From: Megascapheus bottae
Taxonomy: Eukaryota; Chordata; Mammalia; Rodentia; Geomyidae
Length of the DNA: 64,000 nucleotides
Direction of reading: 5' to 3'
NCBI GenBank assembly: GCA_024803745.1
Contig: JANJXV010000024.1
Location: 15,571,927-15,635,926, forward strand
Below the pieces are notes generated by a model. It was not told the origin of the DNA. It did no database searches and saw nothing but the letters and a program-made list of their open reading frames with translations. Shown one piece after another: positions 24,530-34,604 of the stretch; positions within the stretch are counted from its first letter, which is position 1; every line of letters starts with the position of its first letter. A program made the position numbers and the translations under genes.

Positions 24530-26560
24530 CCTATGTTGTTGTCCAAGTTTAAATACTTCAAGGTGTAAATTCAGTGAGTTTATTCCACCCTAAAGTTATG
24601 CAACCATCAACACTGATACTGTCAAGTTCCAGAACATTTTAGCACCCTAAAATGTTCTTCCCAGCTCTAAACAATGACCAACCTACTTTCTTTTTCTATG
24701 AATTTGCTTATTTTCAAAAGCCTATTTTTCTATAACTAGCATCAGACACAACGTAGCTCTTCCTAACTTCTTTGATTTAGAACAATCTTTCAAGGATTGC
24801 TGTTGTAGAATGTATCTGGAATTTATAAAGTCAAGTGATAGCTCACTGTGGGGGCATTCCAGATTTGTTTACAACACTATTATAGACTATCTACCAAATT
24901 CTAGTGGAAATAGTGTTGCTATGAATACTCTCAGTTATTTTCTGAACACTTAATTCTCTTGGGACTATAACCATGAGTGGAATTGCTGATGAATATGGCT
25001 ATTTCATGTTGAAACTGTGAGAAGCCACCACTATGGCTGAACGATTTCACATTCTCAAAAGCAACATGTAAATAATCTGATTTCTCCATCTATTTGCAAC
25101 ATTAATTTTCTGTTTTTAAAACTGTAACTAACACTGTGAAGTGAATAAAAAGTAGTAACTTTTTTTTGCCAATCCTGTGCTTGAACTCAGGGCCTGAGCG
25201 CTGCCCTTGGGCTTTCTCAAGGCTAGACCTCCACCACTTGAGCCAACAGCACCATTTCTGGCTTTTTCTGTGTATGTGGTACTGAAGAATTGAATCCAGG
25301 TCTTTTGCATGCTAGATAAGCACTCTATCACTAGGCCAAACTCCCGGCCTTTTTTTATTTTTACCTTTCTGCTAGTACAACAATGATGAACAAAACAACA
25401 ATTGTAATAATGTTTTATCTGAATAGATTGCTTTTGCTGCTTGATCCAAAACTATGCTAATCAAGATTTATTCCTCTATTTTCTTCTAAAAGGCTTGTCT
25501 CCTAAATTCAGATCTTTAATTCATTCTTAGTAAGGTTTTATATATAGAATGGGGTAGATGTTCAACTTTGTTTCTTTGTATGTGGATATCTAGTTTTCTA
25601 GGAGCATTTGTTCAAAAGAATTTGGTTTCCCCAGGGAGTGTGCCTTTGTCAAAATTCAATTGATCATACATGTATTTCTGGGTTCTTAATTGTATTCCAT
25701 TTATCTATGTAATTATCTTTAATAATACTTTTCTAATTGCTTTTTGGTAAGTAAAATGAAGATATGTGAGTCTTTCACATGTATGCTTTCCCAAGATAAC
25801 TTTGATTATTGGACCCTTCTCATCTCCACAGGAGTTTTAGAATCCACAGTTCCATTGTTGTAAAAAAAGGCCATTGAGTTTTGATAGGGATTGCATAGAA
25901 TTTATAGGTAATTTGGGGGTAATCTGACTTTCAAATATACTTTTCCATTTTTATTAGTTCTTTTTGAATTTATATCAGCAGTGTTTTGTGATTTCTGATA
26001 CTCGTCTTTGATGTCTTTGATTGTGCTTTCCTATTTTTTTTTTTAGGGAATGCTACTGAGTATAGATTTGTTTTGTTAATTTTTGATTACTTATCTATAG
26101 GAATCATCACTGCTTTTTTTGTCAGTTTTGTATAATGAAACTTTGCTGAACTCTTTTATTAATGCCAGTAGTTTTTCTTTCCTATGTATAATGATAGTTT
26201 CTACATAAGATGTCATTTATAAATAGATATTTTTGTGTTTTTTGTTTACAATTTGGATGATTATATATTTTTATCTTGATCAATTTTCCTGATTACACTT
26301 CCTGTACTTCATTGAATATAATTCTTGGAAGTAAGCATCCTTATTTCTGATTATGATGACAAAACTTTCAGGTTTTCATCATTAAGTATAATGTTCACTG
26401 TGCTTTTAAGAAATGCCATTATTATGTGTAAGAAGTTCCCTTTTTATTCTAGTTTTCTGTGTATATTTTATTTTGACAGAGTTTTCTATGCCAATTGATT
26501 ATATCCTACCTTTGTATTCCTAACCACTAGGAAAAATTCCTTTTTCTTTCTCTGTAGATC
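24530..26560 (-). mobile_element. Ancient L1M ORF2/3' region, antisense
   Basis: A heavily decayed L1 on the minus strand. Antisense 3' region at 24530-25110 ('ttatgcaaccatcaac', 'tttgcttattttcaaaag'), then antisense ORF2 at 25430-26560 ('tttgtatgtggatatctag', 'ttttgatagggattgcat', 'ctttgctgaactctttta', 'cattaagtataatgttc') in canonical order. An inserted ID-Geo SINE splits it at 25158-25349. No open frame survives. Confidence 0.8.
25158..25349 (-). repeat. ID-Geo SINE nested in ancient L1, antisense
   Basis: Poly(T), then the complement of the Geo half, a linker and the complement of the ID half, ending 'aggccaaactcccggcc', the characteristic 5' end complement of this family. Confidence 0.9.
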
Positions 26561-27358
26561 ATTTACTTTTATAATTTGTCCTTTGCATTATGCCATGAAA
26601 ATAATCTTTTGATTAGAGACTATTGAAATGACAACTTCCAGTGACTATATGTGATTTTCCTCATATAAATTTTCCATGACAATACATTTATGTTTCAAAA
26701 ATTTTAGTTTTTTATCCATATTTCTGTTTTTTTTTCAGAACTAAGTTTTCCATGACTGGAATACTGGAAACACTTTGAAGTTATAATATATACATATAAT
26801 TTCTAGCTTAGTTCTGTGCAACTCAGGATCTCTGCGTCTACTTCTATTTATCTCTGTAGTTCCTTAGTCTTTGCTGTTAGTAAGCAAATCTCCACTTTGT
26901 CAATAATTTTTCTTCTCCTTGGTCTTTATTCTACTCACTGTAGTTAAGTATTTTACTAATTTTACATATTTAGTCTTTGTGATGTCAATGCATGAAATGC
27001 TACTAGTTTTTCATGTAAAATATTAATCAAACTATAGTAAAAGTTTCTAGAAGGGCTATAAAAATGCACATGCATGCATTTATGCATAACTGATAATATA
27101 AATAATAATGCATACTATAATACTCATTATAAAAATATAATGCATTTTATTACGTTAGCAAGAGAAAGAATCAGGAATCTAGTCCGCTTTGCTTTTCAGT
27201 TTTTCTAATATCCGTTTGTGTGTTCCCGTGTGTCTTACAGATATCTAGTAAAATAGGCACGATGGAGAAAATTGAGCTCACATAATATAAATCTAAAATA
27301 TTTTGAATTATAGAGAACACTAAGTAAAGGAATTTCTGTCTATAAATTTTGCATTAGA
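26561..27358. other. Intergenic, AT-rich, nothing recognised
   Basis: Possibly more decayed L1 sequence at its left edge. No gene or named repeat otherwise. Confidence 0.4.
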
Positions 27359-27498
27359 TTTTTTTTTTTTTGTCAGTCCCAGGCCTGAGCAGTGTCCTTG
27401 AACTTTCTCAAGGCGAGAGCTCTACCACTTGCGCCTCAGCCCCACTTCTGCCTTTTTTTCTATGTATGTGGTATTGAGGAGTCAAAGACCAAGGTCTC
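27359..27498 (-). repeat. Truncated ID-Geo SINE just upstream of the EXOC4 promoter
   Basis: Antisense Geo half and part of the ID half. It stops inside the ID half near 27498, about 60 bp before the ZNF143-like site, so it forms the distal edge of the promoter region. Confidence 0.85.
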
Positions 27499-27539
27499 TA
27501 CAAGTAAAGGTGCTCTGAAGAGACTTGAAGCTATCTGTT

Positions 27540-27773
27540 AGGGCGTCGCTGTCAAAGAACTACAATTCCCAGAGTGCATAGGAGCAAACACGCTTACCGC
27601 GGCAGACACTTTGGCGTTTTAGTCCCACCTCCTCTCTCTCTTGATTGGGTCTTTCACTTCCGCATGTCTGGCACTCTCTCCTTCTATTGGCTTTTACCCC
27701 AGTGGCGTCAAATACGGAATTTACGTTCGCCTGGGTCGGTCAAGCCCGTGGGCTCTTCACCATCCTTACCAAG
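27540..27773 (+). promoter_or_regulatory. EXOC4: EXOC4 proximal promoter and 5' UTR region
   Basis: GC content and CpG density rise sharply here. Sites seen: a ZNF143/THAP11-type element 'actacaattcccagagtgc' at 27559-27577; inverted CCAAT boxes (ATTGG) at 27644-27648 and 27686-27690, 42 bp apart, suited to NF-Y; an ETS/GABP site, complement of CGGAAGTG, at 27655-27662; a CRE half-site CGTCA at 27706-27710; and a YY1 site 'caagatggcggc' spanning the start codon. There is no TATA box. This is the pattern of a housekeeping, CpG-type promoter. The transcription start cannot be placed from sequence alone. If it lies upstream of 27664, an out-of-frame ATG there would overlap the true start. Confidence 0.75.
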
Positions 27774-27859
27774 ATGGCGGCAGAAGCAGCTGGTGGGAAA
27801 TACAGAAGTACTGTCAGCAAAAGCAAAGACCCCTCGGGGCTGCTCATCTCAGTGATCAG
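27774..27859 (+). CDS. EXOC4: EXOC4 exon 1 coding part (residues 1-28 and first two bases of codon 29)
   Basis: EXOC4 (SEC8) is a subunit of the octameric exocyst, which tethers Golgi- and endosome-derived vesicles to the plasma membrane before SNARE-mediated fusion. The encoded start, [19 protein letters not shown], followed by PSGLLISVI, matches the EXOC4 N-terminus as I know it. The ATG at 27774 has an ideal context (A at -3, G at +4) inside a YY1-type 'aagatggcggc' sequence; no in-frame ATG lies upstream before a stop. The exon ends in a canonical donor, AG|GTGAGG, at 27859/27860. The intron falls after the second base of codon 29, and exon 2 supplies the G needed to complete an arginine codon. 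The Ala/Gly/Ser/Lys-rich start is probably flexible. The CDS is partial because the gene continues beyond the window. Confidence 0.96.
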
Positions 27860-28340
27860 GTGAGGGAGGCAGGAGGCAGGGTCAGGGGTCAGAGGACAGC
27901 GGCTCGACCTCCGGTTTGGAAGGGAGAAGGGAGCCGGGGTCCACCCTGCCGTCTCTCCTCAGTGCTCCTGGCCTCCCCCTCCAGCTCCTTCCAGCTCCCC
28001 CTGGTCTCCTGTTTCGGGCCCTCAGCGTCTCCTCACCCCACCCCGGTGTTTAGCCGCTGGGGTGGGGCTGGAGAGGGAGGAGCCTCGCCCCGGGGGGAGC
28101 CTGTTGGAGGGTCTCTGGGCCCTGGCCGAGGAAGGCTGCTGGGGAAGGCGGGCTCCTTGGTGACACATTCCTCGGTCCACGACACGTTTATCCACACTTG
28201 TATGCAGTGCTCACTCCAGGGGAGGAGGCCTCTTTTCCTGGGCTTCTGGGCTTCCAGAAGTTTGGACTTCCTGTCACGAGTTTCTGAGGGTCCCCACCTG
28301 TGAATGGCCACGACTTCCCATCTGCAGGCTCTGCAGCGAG
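27860..28340 (+). other. EXOC4: GC-rich first part of EXOC4 intron 1
   Basis: The CpG-rich region continues past the donor site to about 28340. A frame stays open from before exon 1 to 28303, as expected in GC-rich DNA poor in stop codons. I read it as intron because the splice donor is strong and the frame has no conserved domain. Confidence 0.7.
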
Positions 28341-28941
28341 CTGGTTAGGACTGGGTTCGAAGGCACACATTCGTTTCTGATTTTTGTTCTGTTGCTTCCT
28401 GCCTTCCTGTCCAGGTCTTATTCTTGAAAACTAAGCAGCTTGCAAATTCTCTATGCAGTTAACCCCCCCTTCCCCCCCCATGGAATATTAATGTGAGTGG
28501 AATGGTGAACTCTTAAGGAATCTTTTTGTGGTGGTTGTTTACAAAGTGAAGTAAGTTGAGCACTGGTAGGGATGACACAGGAATAACTAAAAACAACTTG
28601 AATGAAATGTGTATGTGTGACACATGTCACATTGTTGGCACTGGACTTTGAACTCACAATTGTTTTATGTTGGGGAGGGGGGGTGAAACGTACACCTCAT
28701 CTCATCTTCCCCTCAACCTCTCCTCAATTCTTGTTTGGGTTATGGAAGGGATCCTATTCAGTCCTGATGATGTCTTTAAAACCTGGGGTCCAGCAGCATC
28801 TGGTAGGTAGTAAGCCTTTGAATATATGAGTATATAAAACATAGAACAACTCTTACCAATCATGGACTGTTAAAAGAACCATCCTGTGGATCTGTTTTTG
28901 AAGGGACTCTAGTTTAAGATGATGGCTTGTTAAATCATGAT
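28341..28941. other. EXOC4 intron 1, nothing recognised
   Basis: Intronic, no named repeat. Short C- and G-rich runs occur near 28465-28480 and 28675-28682. Confidence 0.5.
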
Positions 28942-28956
28942 TATCAGTTGTCTTTT

Positions 28957-29100
28957 TTAAAAAATATTTTTTATTGTAATTAATAAAAGGGTTACATGAT
29001 ATTTGCCAGATAGAAGGTGCATTAATTGACATACATTGATACCCTTTCACATGTCTTGGTCCCCATTACCCTCCCCCCCTCCCCCCATCTTGGTTATCCC
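28957..29100 (-). mobile_element. Young L1 3' end, antisense
   Basis: A 144-bp L1 3' terminus with a C-rich block at 29065-29087. The near-perfect 15-bp target duplication 'tatcagttgtctttt' / 'tatcagttatctttt' lies at 28942-28956 and 29101-29115. Confidence 0.88.
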
Positions 29101-29115
29101 TATCAGTTATCTTTT

Positions 29116-30240
29116 ACTTGACATTTTTACTTGAAAATACATAGCTAGTATGGACCGGATCTCATGGTACTAAACCTCCAGCCAGAGTACTGCTTGTAGT
29201 TTCCCACCTTAATCATCTGTAGAACTATAGTACATGTTTTTGTTTGTATTCTTCTTTGAACTTGTTTATTTTTTTTCTGCCTTACAGTTAATATTTACTT
29301 GGACAGTAGCTTTGCAGTACTAATTTACAGTATAGTGCCTGGCACTTATACTACTACATACATACTTAGTAAATTACTCTTGAGGAGAGTATATTTTACA
29401 TGGAAATAAAATGTGTATAAAGTCTGTGACATGAGACTGTCACAGAGAGAGGAAATAATAGACTTTGTCCAGTTTTTGGGGGGGAGGTACTAGGGAACTA
29501 AAGGCTTCATAGTTGTTAGGCAGGTGTTTTCCTGCTTAAGCCAGAGCTCCCCGCTGACCTTTTTCATTTCTATTGTGCTATATTTGTTTTCTTCAATGAT
29601 AATTAAACTTAACCTAAGTAAATGTCTTATCCTGAAAAACAATCTGGAAACCAATGTAAAATGTTTTGACTGATAATGGATTCAGAGATATGCATTGCCT
29701 TTGGTGTATCATTCATTTGTGTTCTCCAGGGGGGAATTTCTTATTGCTGAATGGTGCATGCCATGATTTTGTGGTTATCCATTCTTCTCTTATGCTCATC
29801 ATAATTTATTATCTTCACTGTATCACCATAATTTTGGCCTGGGCATCTTTTACTTGGACATTTGTTGTGTATTGTTTTAATGTTTTCTTCCTTAACTGTT
29901 CTGAATGCTTGACTAACATCTTTATCTTATCATCTTTGTTACAAGCTTGGTATTAAGGGTTATTCAAACTTAGATTCTGGACAAGTTTAATAAAGATTGG
30001 TTACAAATGAGCACAGTCTGATATTTTCAGAGCTTTAGAGTTACAGGAAAGTTTTTGTCTGGAATGAGGATGTTGCCAATACAGTTTCCATGTTTCCTTC
30101 TGGGTTTACTTTTGTACTTGCCCAGTCCTTTATATTATATAAATAGTGTCCATGAACAAGACTGGTAGTATGACTTGTCCTTTGAGATATGAGGTAAAGG
30201 GAAAATCCAGCTTGGAAGAATGGAACTCCTAAATATGTAT
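29116..30240. other. EXOC4 intron 1, nothing recognised
   Basis: No exon or RNA gene. The open frame 29666-29956 is hydrophobic by chance (T-rich DNA) and shows no family. Confidence 0.5.
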
Positions 30241-30437
30241 TTCTTTTTTTGTTTTATTTTGTTGTCAGGATAATGTATAGAGGGGTTACAGTTACATTTG
30301 TCAGGTAATGGGTACATTACCTCTCAAACCTTGATACCCCTTCTCATGTTTTGTCCCCCTTTCCCCACCCTCATCCCCCCCCAATCATCTTGTTTCTTCC
30401 TTTCCTTTCCCTATTTCAAAAAAATAAATGAGTCTAG

Positions 30438-30482
<45 letters not shown>

Positions 30483-30770
30483 GTATACCAGGTCACAAAG
30501 TCAGATATAGTAACCACATGAAATTAACCATAAGTGGAAAAAAAGAAAGAAATAACTTCACATCATACATTAAGAACAACAATCACAAAGATAAACCTCT
30601 TGTTTCTATAATCTAGAGTTCATTTTGTTTAGTCTCATCCTGTATGACCATATGTACATAGGTTTTGCGGTGTTGTGATCCTGTATTAGCACTCTGAAGT
30701 GGCTCCTCTGTGCATTCATTCAACTTGTTTCCTTTGTGTTACATATCTCACAACACATGAATTATTGTTC
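30241..30770 (-). mobile_element. L1 3' UTR, antisense, with (ATCT)n
   Basis: Complement of the L1 3' UTR: terminal block near 30280, C-rich block at 30350-30380, then upstream UTR through 'cattaagaacaacaatcac', which is shared with the copies at 36870 and 39592. An (ATCT)n microsatellite of about 12 units (30434-30482) sits where the other copies have AAAC or TA repeats, so this position in the element is a microsatellite hotspot. Confidence 0.85.
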
Positions 30771-30980
30771 AGTTCTGTATACTTTGATTAACTCATTCTG
30801 CACTTAAAATCTTTGAGTTCTGTCAAAGACTAGCTTCCCTGGTTGCTTTGCCAACAATGCCCAAAAAAGAAAACTTGTGGTAGGCTTTATAATGTCTGAA
30901 TGTGCCTGACGATGCCCCTAGTAAGTGTGACTTCTCTTTAAAGTCACAAAATGTACTGCATCTTAGTGATAGAGAACAGT

Positions 30981-30981
<1 letters not shown>

Positions 30982-31015
<34 letters not shown>

Positions 31016-31161
31016 CAATCCTGGGCTTGAGCTCAGGGCTTGAGCATAGGCTAGAACCCTACCACTTGAGCCACAGCACCACATATGGGTTTTTCTCTGT
31101 AGGTGATACCGAGGCATTGAATCCAGGTTTTGTGCCTGCTACTAGGCCAAACTCCCGGCCA
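30982..31161 (-). repeat. ID-Geo SINE, antisense (left arm of inverted pair)
   Basis: A 32-base poly(T), then the complement of a shortened Geo half and of the ID half ending 'aggccaaactcccggcc'. Confidence 0.9.
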
Positions 31162-31188
31162 TTTTTTTTTTTTTTTTTAATATTTGAT

Positions 31189-31376
31189 CAGGAGCCAGGA
31201 GCATGGCCTAGTGGTAAAGTGCCTACCTAACATGCATGAAGCCCTAAGTTTGATTCCTTGATAACCATATGCAGAAAAAGCTGAAAGTGCTGTGGCTCAA
31301 GTCCTTGAGAAGTTGTCCTTGAGAAGCCCAAGGACAGTGCTCAGGCCCTGAGTTAAAGCCCAAGGACTGGCAAAAA
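31189..31376 (+). repeat. ID-Geo SINE, sense (right arm of inverted pair)
   Basis: The ID half has the A box 'tggcctagtggtaaagtg', and the Geo half ends 'ggactggcaaaaat'. It lies about 28 bases, mostly poly(T), after the antisense copy, so the two can base-pair in a transcript. Confidence 0.9.
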
Positions 31377-31410
31377 TAAAAGAAGAAAAGAAAAGAAAAA
31401 AGAAAAGGTA
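31377..31410. repeat. A-rich/AAAAG tail
   Basis: The preceding SINE's tail expanded to irregular (AAAAG)n. Confidence 0.85.
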
Positions 31411-31606
31411 TGATCAGTTTAGCTGTATTTATTATTATTATTTACTTGTTTTTGTTTTGTTTGAGACCAGGACTGGAACTCTGATGCTTATTTTTGCTCA
31501 TTAACTAGTGCTCTCTGACCAACAGCCATACATCCAATCCCTATTTTTACCTTTTTTATGTCACTGAGCAATTGTTGTTTTGAATAATATTAAAAGTTGT
31601 TCTTCA

Positions 31607-31935
31607 CCAGGATAGTGAAACAAAAGCCATATAATGAATGATTGTTGTCCTTAATGTAGTATGTTGTCTCTCATCTCCTTTGCTGTCCCTTGGTTATCTC
31701 ATATTGGTATAGTATCTCACTTTGTTATCTGATAAATTGAATTTATTTGTATTTGGATATTTGAAATTTGATAGGGAAGGGGGGAAAACCAAGACGGGTG
31801 GGGGGTGTGTGGGGGGGAGGGAAACGGGTACCAAGACATGTGAAAGGGTATCAATGTATGTGAATTAATGCACCTTCTATCTGGCAAATATCATGTAACC
31901 CTTTTACTAATTACAATAGAAAAAAATAATAAAAG
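31607..31935 (+). mobile_element. Young L1 3' end, sense
   Basis: L1 3' UTR in the gene's sense direction, ending in 'ttactaattacaatag' and an A-rich tail. A strongly G-rich block at 31774-31822 has several runs of three or more G. A perfect 14-bp target duplication, 'aaagttgttcttca', lies at 31593-31606 and 31936-31949. Confidence 0.9.
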
Positions 31936-32029
31936 AAAGTTGTTCTTCAGTTATCTTGCTCAAATACGTAAACACGTCATTTTTATACTACTTTATGTAT
32001 TATAATATACTGCTTTTTATTTTTATTTT

Positions 32030-32110
32030 ATTTTTTAATGATCGTGGGTTTGAACCCAGAGTGTCACAATCACTAAGCAGGCACTGTACTGTTGGAAAAC
32101 AGTACTTCTA
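32030..32110 (-). repeat. Old ID-like SINE fragment, antisense
   Basis: Complement of a diverged ID unit ('gggtttgaacccagag', 'ctaagcaggcactgtac'). Confidence 0.4.
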
Positions 32111-32123
32111 GCTTTTCTACTCT

Positions 32124-32321
32124 TTTTTTTTTTTCCTTTCCCATTTCCAGGGCTTGAACTCAGTGCCTAAGCACTGTCTTTGGACTTTCTCAAGGCTAGA
32201 GCTCTACCACTTGAGTCACAGCACAACTTCTGGCCTTTTCTATGTATGTGGTACAAGGAATTGAACCTGGGTATTTGTGATGGTAGGCAGGCACTCTACT
32301 ACAAGGCCAAACTTCTGGTCC
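32124..32321 (-). repeat. ID-Geo SINE, antisense
   Basis: Poly(T), complement of the Geo half ('ctttctcaaggctagagctc') and of the ID half ('aggccaaacttctggtcc'). Confidence 0.88.
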
Positions 32322-32413
32322 CTAGCCTAGTTATTTTTGAGGCTGTCTTTCTGTTTGCACAGGCCAGTGTGAACCATAAACATCCTATTTCCTTTTTTTT
32401 TTCTGTAACTGAA

Positions 32414-32580
32414 TGACAGTTGTGTGCTACCATGTGCACAAAAATATCTGAGACAGTTGTGCACTACCATGTTCAGATATTTTTGTAGAGTTGGGAATTT
32501 TAGAACTTTTTTTTTTTTTTTTGCCTGGAATGGCCTGGAACTATGCTCCAAACCCCAGCCTCTGGTAATTCAGTTACATT
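32414..32580 (-). repeat. B1-like fragments with internal duplication
   Basis: Diverged B1-like sequence at 32500-32580 after poly(T). Before it lies a local duplication of 'gacagttgtg...ctaccatg', plus a perfect 14-bp inverted repeat ('acaaaaatatctga' at 32438-32451; complement at 32473-32486) around a 21-base loop. Confidence 0.45.
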
Positions 32581-32849
32581 GTATACTGCTTTAACAATGC
32601 TTTTCCTGTGTAGTTTGCATTGGTTTCACTCATTTGTAATAGCCAGAATATGTCTATGATATGTCTATGATATTCTTAGCAGGGGGTCACAATAGCCCAC
32701 TATGCACAGGATCATATATAATGAAGCGTATCAAAATGAACAAGAATTAGAAGCAAGAGGTTCATTTTATCTCCTGTATACTGTTATTTCTTTTTTTTTC
32801 CTTTCATTTCTTTAGTTCTCTGTATGCTTTGTCTTGCATCGAAGCTTAT

Positions 32850-33105
32850 ATGATCCATGGAAGGGAAAGGTAATCACAGAAGTAGCAAGACAAAGGATAA
32901 ACTAATGAAACATTGACATTCACTAGACATTATGTTGGAAATGAACATTACAGCTGGTGGGGAGGAAGTGGGGAGTGGTAAATGTGAGAAAATGAAGGAG
33001 GGGGTAATAGTATTTAAAAAGAAATAGACTCATTACCTTGCTTTTGTAACTGTAACCCCCCTGTTCATCATCTTTATAATAAAAAATGTAAGAAAACCAC
33101 CCCAA
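32850..33105 (+). mobile_element. Older L1 3' UTR, sense
   Basis: Diverged L1 3' end: G-rich block near 32956-33005, then 'gactcattaccttgc' and 'tgtaactgtaacccccctg', ending 'tttataataaaaaatg'. Same older subtype as 38100-38310 and the antisense 5790-5965. Confidence 0.65.
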
Positions 33106-33153
33106 ATATTAAAAAAATGCTTTTCCTGATTGTTGGAACAGCACTTATTGTTG

Positions 33154-33158
<5 letters not shown>

Positions 33159-33188
<30 letters not shown>

Positions 33189-33372
33189 CAGTCCTGGGCT
33201 TGAACACAGGGCCTGAGCACTGTCCTTGGACTTTCTCAAGGCTAGAGCTCTACCACTTGAGCCTCAGCACCACTTCCGGCTTTTTTCTATGTATGTGGTA
33301 CCGAGGAATCGAACCCGGGTCTTCATGCATGCTAGGCAAGCACGTTAACCACTAGGCCAAACTCCCGGCCCC
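33159..33372 (-). repeat. Young ID-Geo SINE, antisense, with target duplication
   Basis: One of the least-diverged copies here. A 30-base poly(T) precedes the complement of the Geo and ID halves with intact 'gaatcgaacccgggtctt' (B box complement). The target duplication 'tgttgcagat' lies at 33149-33158 and 33373-33382. Confidence 0.93.
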
Positions 33373-33514
33373 TGTTGCAGATATTTTTTAAGATGAGAGA
33401 AACTTACAGGTAGACACAGTATTTTAAGGGTAGAGTAAATATATCCAAGTCCCATTGCTGCTGTGCCTTATTGTGGTATTACGTCAATAAATGGTGACTA
33501 TATTGCTAGTATGA

Positions 33515-33735
33515 GAGTTCATTGTCTTTGTGTGCTGATACTAGGACTCGAACTCAGGGCTTGGGTCTGGTCCCTTAGCTATTAGTTCAAGGCTGATGCT
33601 CTAGCATATGAGCCATACATCCACTTCCAGCATGTTGGTGATTACTTGGAATCTCATGCACCTTTCTGCCGGGGCTGGTTTCAAATCAGCCTCTTAAGTA
33701 TCTAAAAGAGGCATGTATCACCACCAGTGCCTTGC
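33515..33735 (-). repeat. B1-Geo SINE, antisense
   Basis: Complement of the Geo half, the 'tgattacttggaatctcatg' linker and the complement of a B1-like half. Confidence 0.75.
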
Positions 33736-33749
33736 TTATAGTTCATTAT

Positions 33750-34060
33750 GTTCATTAACAGTGATGACGCTGAGATTGGGAGGATCATGGCATAAGGCTA
33801 GCCTGAGTAGAAAAGTTTGTGAGACTCTCAATGGAGAACTTGGTGCAGTGGTATGGGCCTGTCATCCTAGCTATGATGGAAAGCTCAAAGTAAGTGACCA
33901 AGATCTAGGTATGCACCTGGGCAGGGAGAGAGACTCTATTTCAAAAATAATTAGCACAGAAAAGGATGGAGATATATATGCCTTAGCATATCAAGCATAG
34001 AATGTTTGCCTGGCAAGTGAGAGACCTGAATTGAAACCTGAGTCCTGAAAAAAACCCAAC
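33750..34060 (+). repeat. Old composite SINE (B1 + B1 + ID), sense
   Basis: Diverged B1-like units ('gggaggatcatggcat', 'gcagtggtatgggcctgtc'), then an ID-like end ('agcatagaatgtttgcctgg'). Same order as 23265-23655. Confidence 0.6.
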
Positions 34061-34194
34061 TAGTATAAATTCATGATTTATGTTTGCTAATTTGCTAGTA
34101 TTTTTAAGGCAAAGTTAATTGTTTATATGTTGGCAAAGAACTTCACTTGGATAGATGTTCTGAAAGTGCATTGTGACTCAGAAATAAACCAATA

Positions 34195-34310
34195 TAGGAA
34201 GTGGTGCTGTCGCTCAAGCTGAAGAACTCAGGGACAGCGCCTAGGCCCAGAGTTCAAGCTCCACGACAATGACTACCACCACCACCAACAAAAATAACAA
34301 CAAAAAACTC
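34195..34310 (+). repeat. Solitary Geo right half plus ACC/AAC-rich tail
   Basis: Only the right half is present ('gaagtggtgctgtcgctcaag' type start, in shortened form), followed by an ACC- and AAC-rich tail at 34270-34305. It is either 5'-truncated or a monomeric Geo copy. Confidence 0.75.
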
Positions 34311-34565
34311 TCCAATATAATAACTTAGGAAATACTGTGTAAAAGTTTTTCATGACAGTTGGTTGTTTCAAAGGCAGACTCCTAAGATTTTACAGAAGTC
34401 TTCAGACTTTTGCGAAGGGCTCTGATGAGGAGGCAGATGCTGGTTGGGTTAAAGATCTGCAGGAATCTACTGCTGTCTCCTTTTAATTTTGCTATTGGCC
34501 TCTTAAAACAGTTCATTGTATGGACAGAATCTTGATCACTTGATGATCTGCAATTTGGATAGTTT

Positions 34566-34568
<3 letters not shown>
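34311..34568. other. EXOC4 intron 1, nothing recognised
   Basis: No gene or repeat recognised. Confidence 0.5.

Positions 34569-34604
<36 letters not shown>
34569..34604. repeat. (CA)n microsatellite
   Basis: About 17 pure CA units. Confidence 0.95.

Noticed and set aside
27645..27863. In-frame N-terminal extension of EXOC4
   Set aside because: The upstream in-frame start would be TTG. The ATG at 27774 has ideal context and matches the known protein start.
27641..28303. A 220-codon frame across the EXOC4 promoter, exon 1 and intron 1
   Set aside because: It starts at a non-ATG codon, is out of frame with EXOC4 and crosses a strong splice donor. Its length reflects GC-rich, stop-poor DNA.
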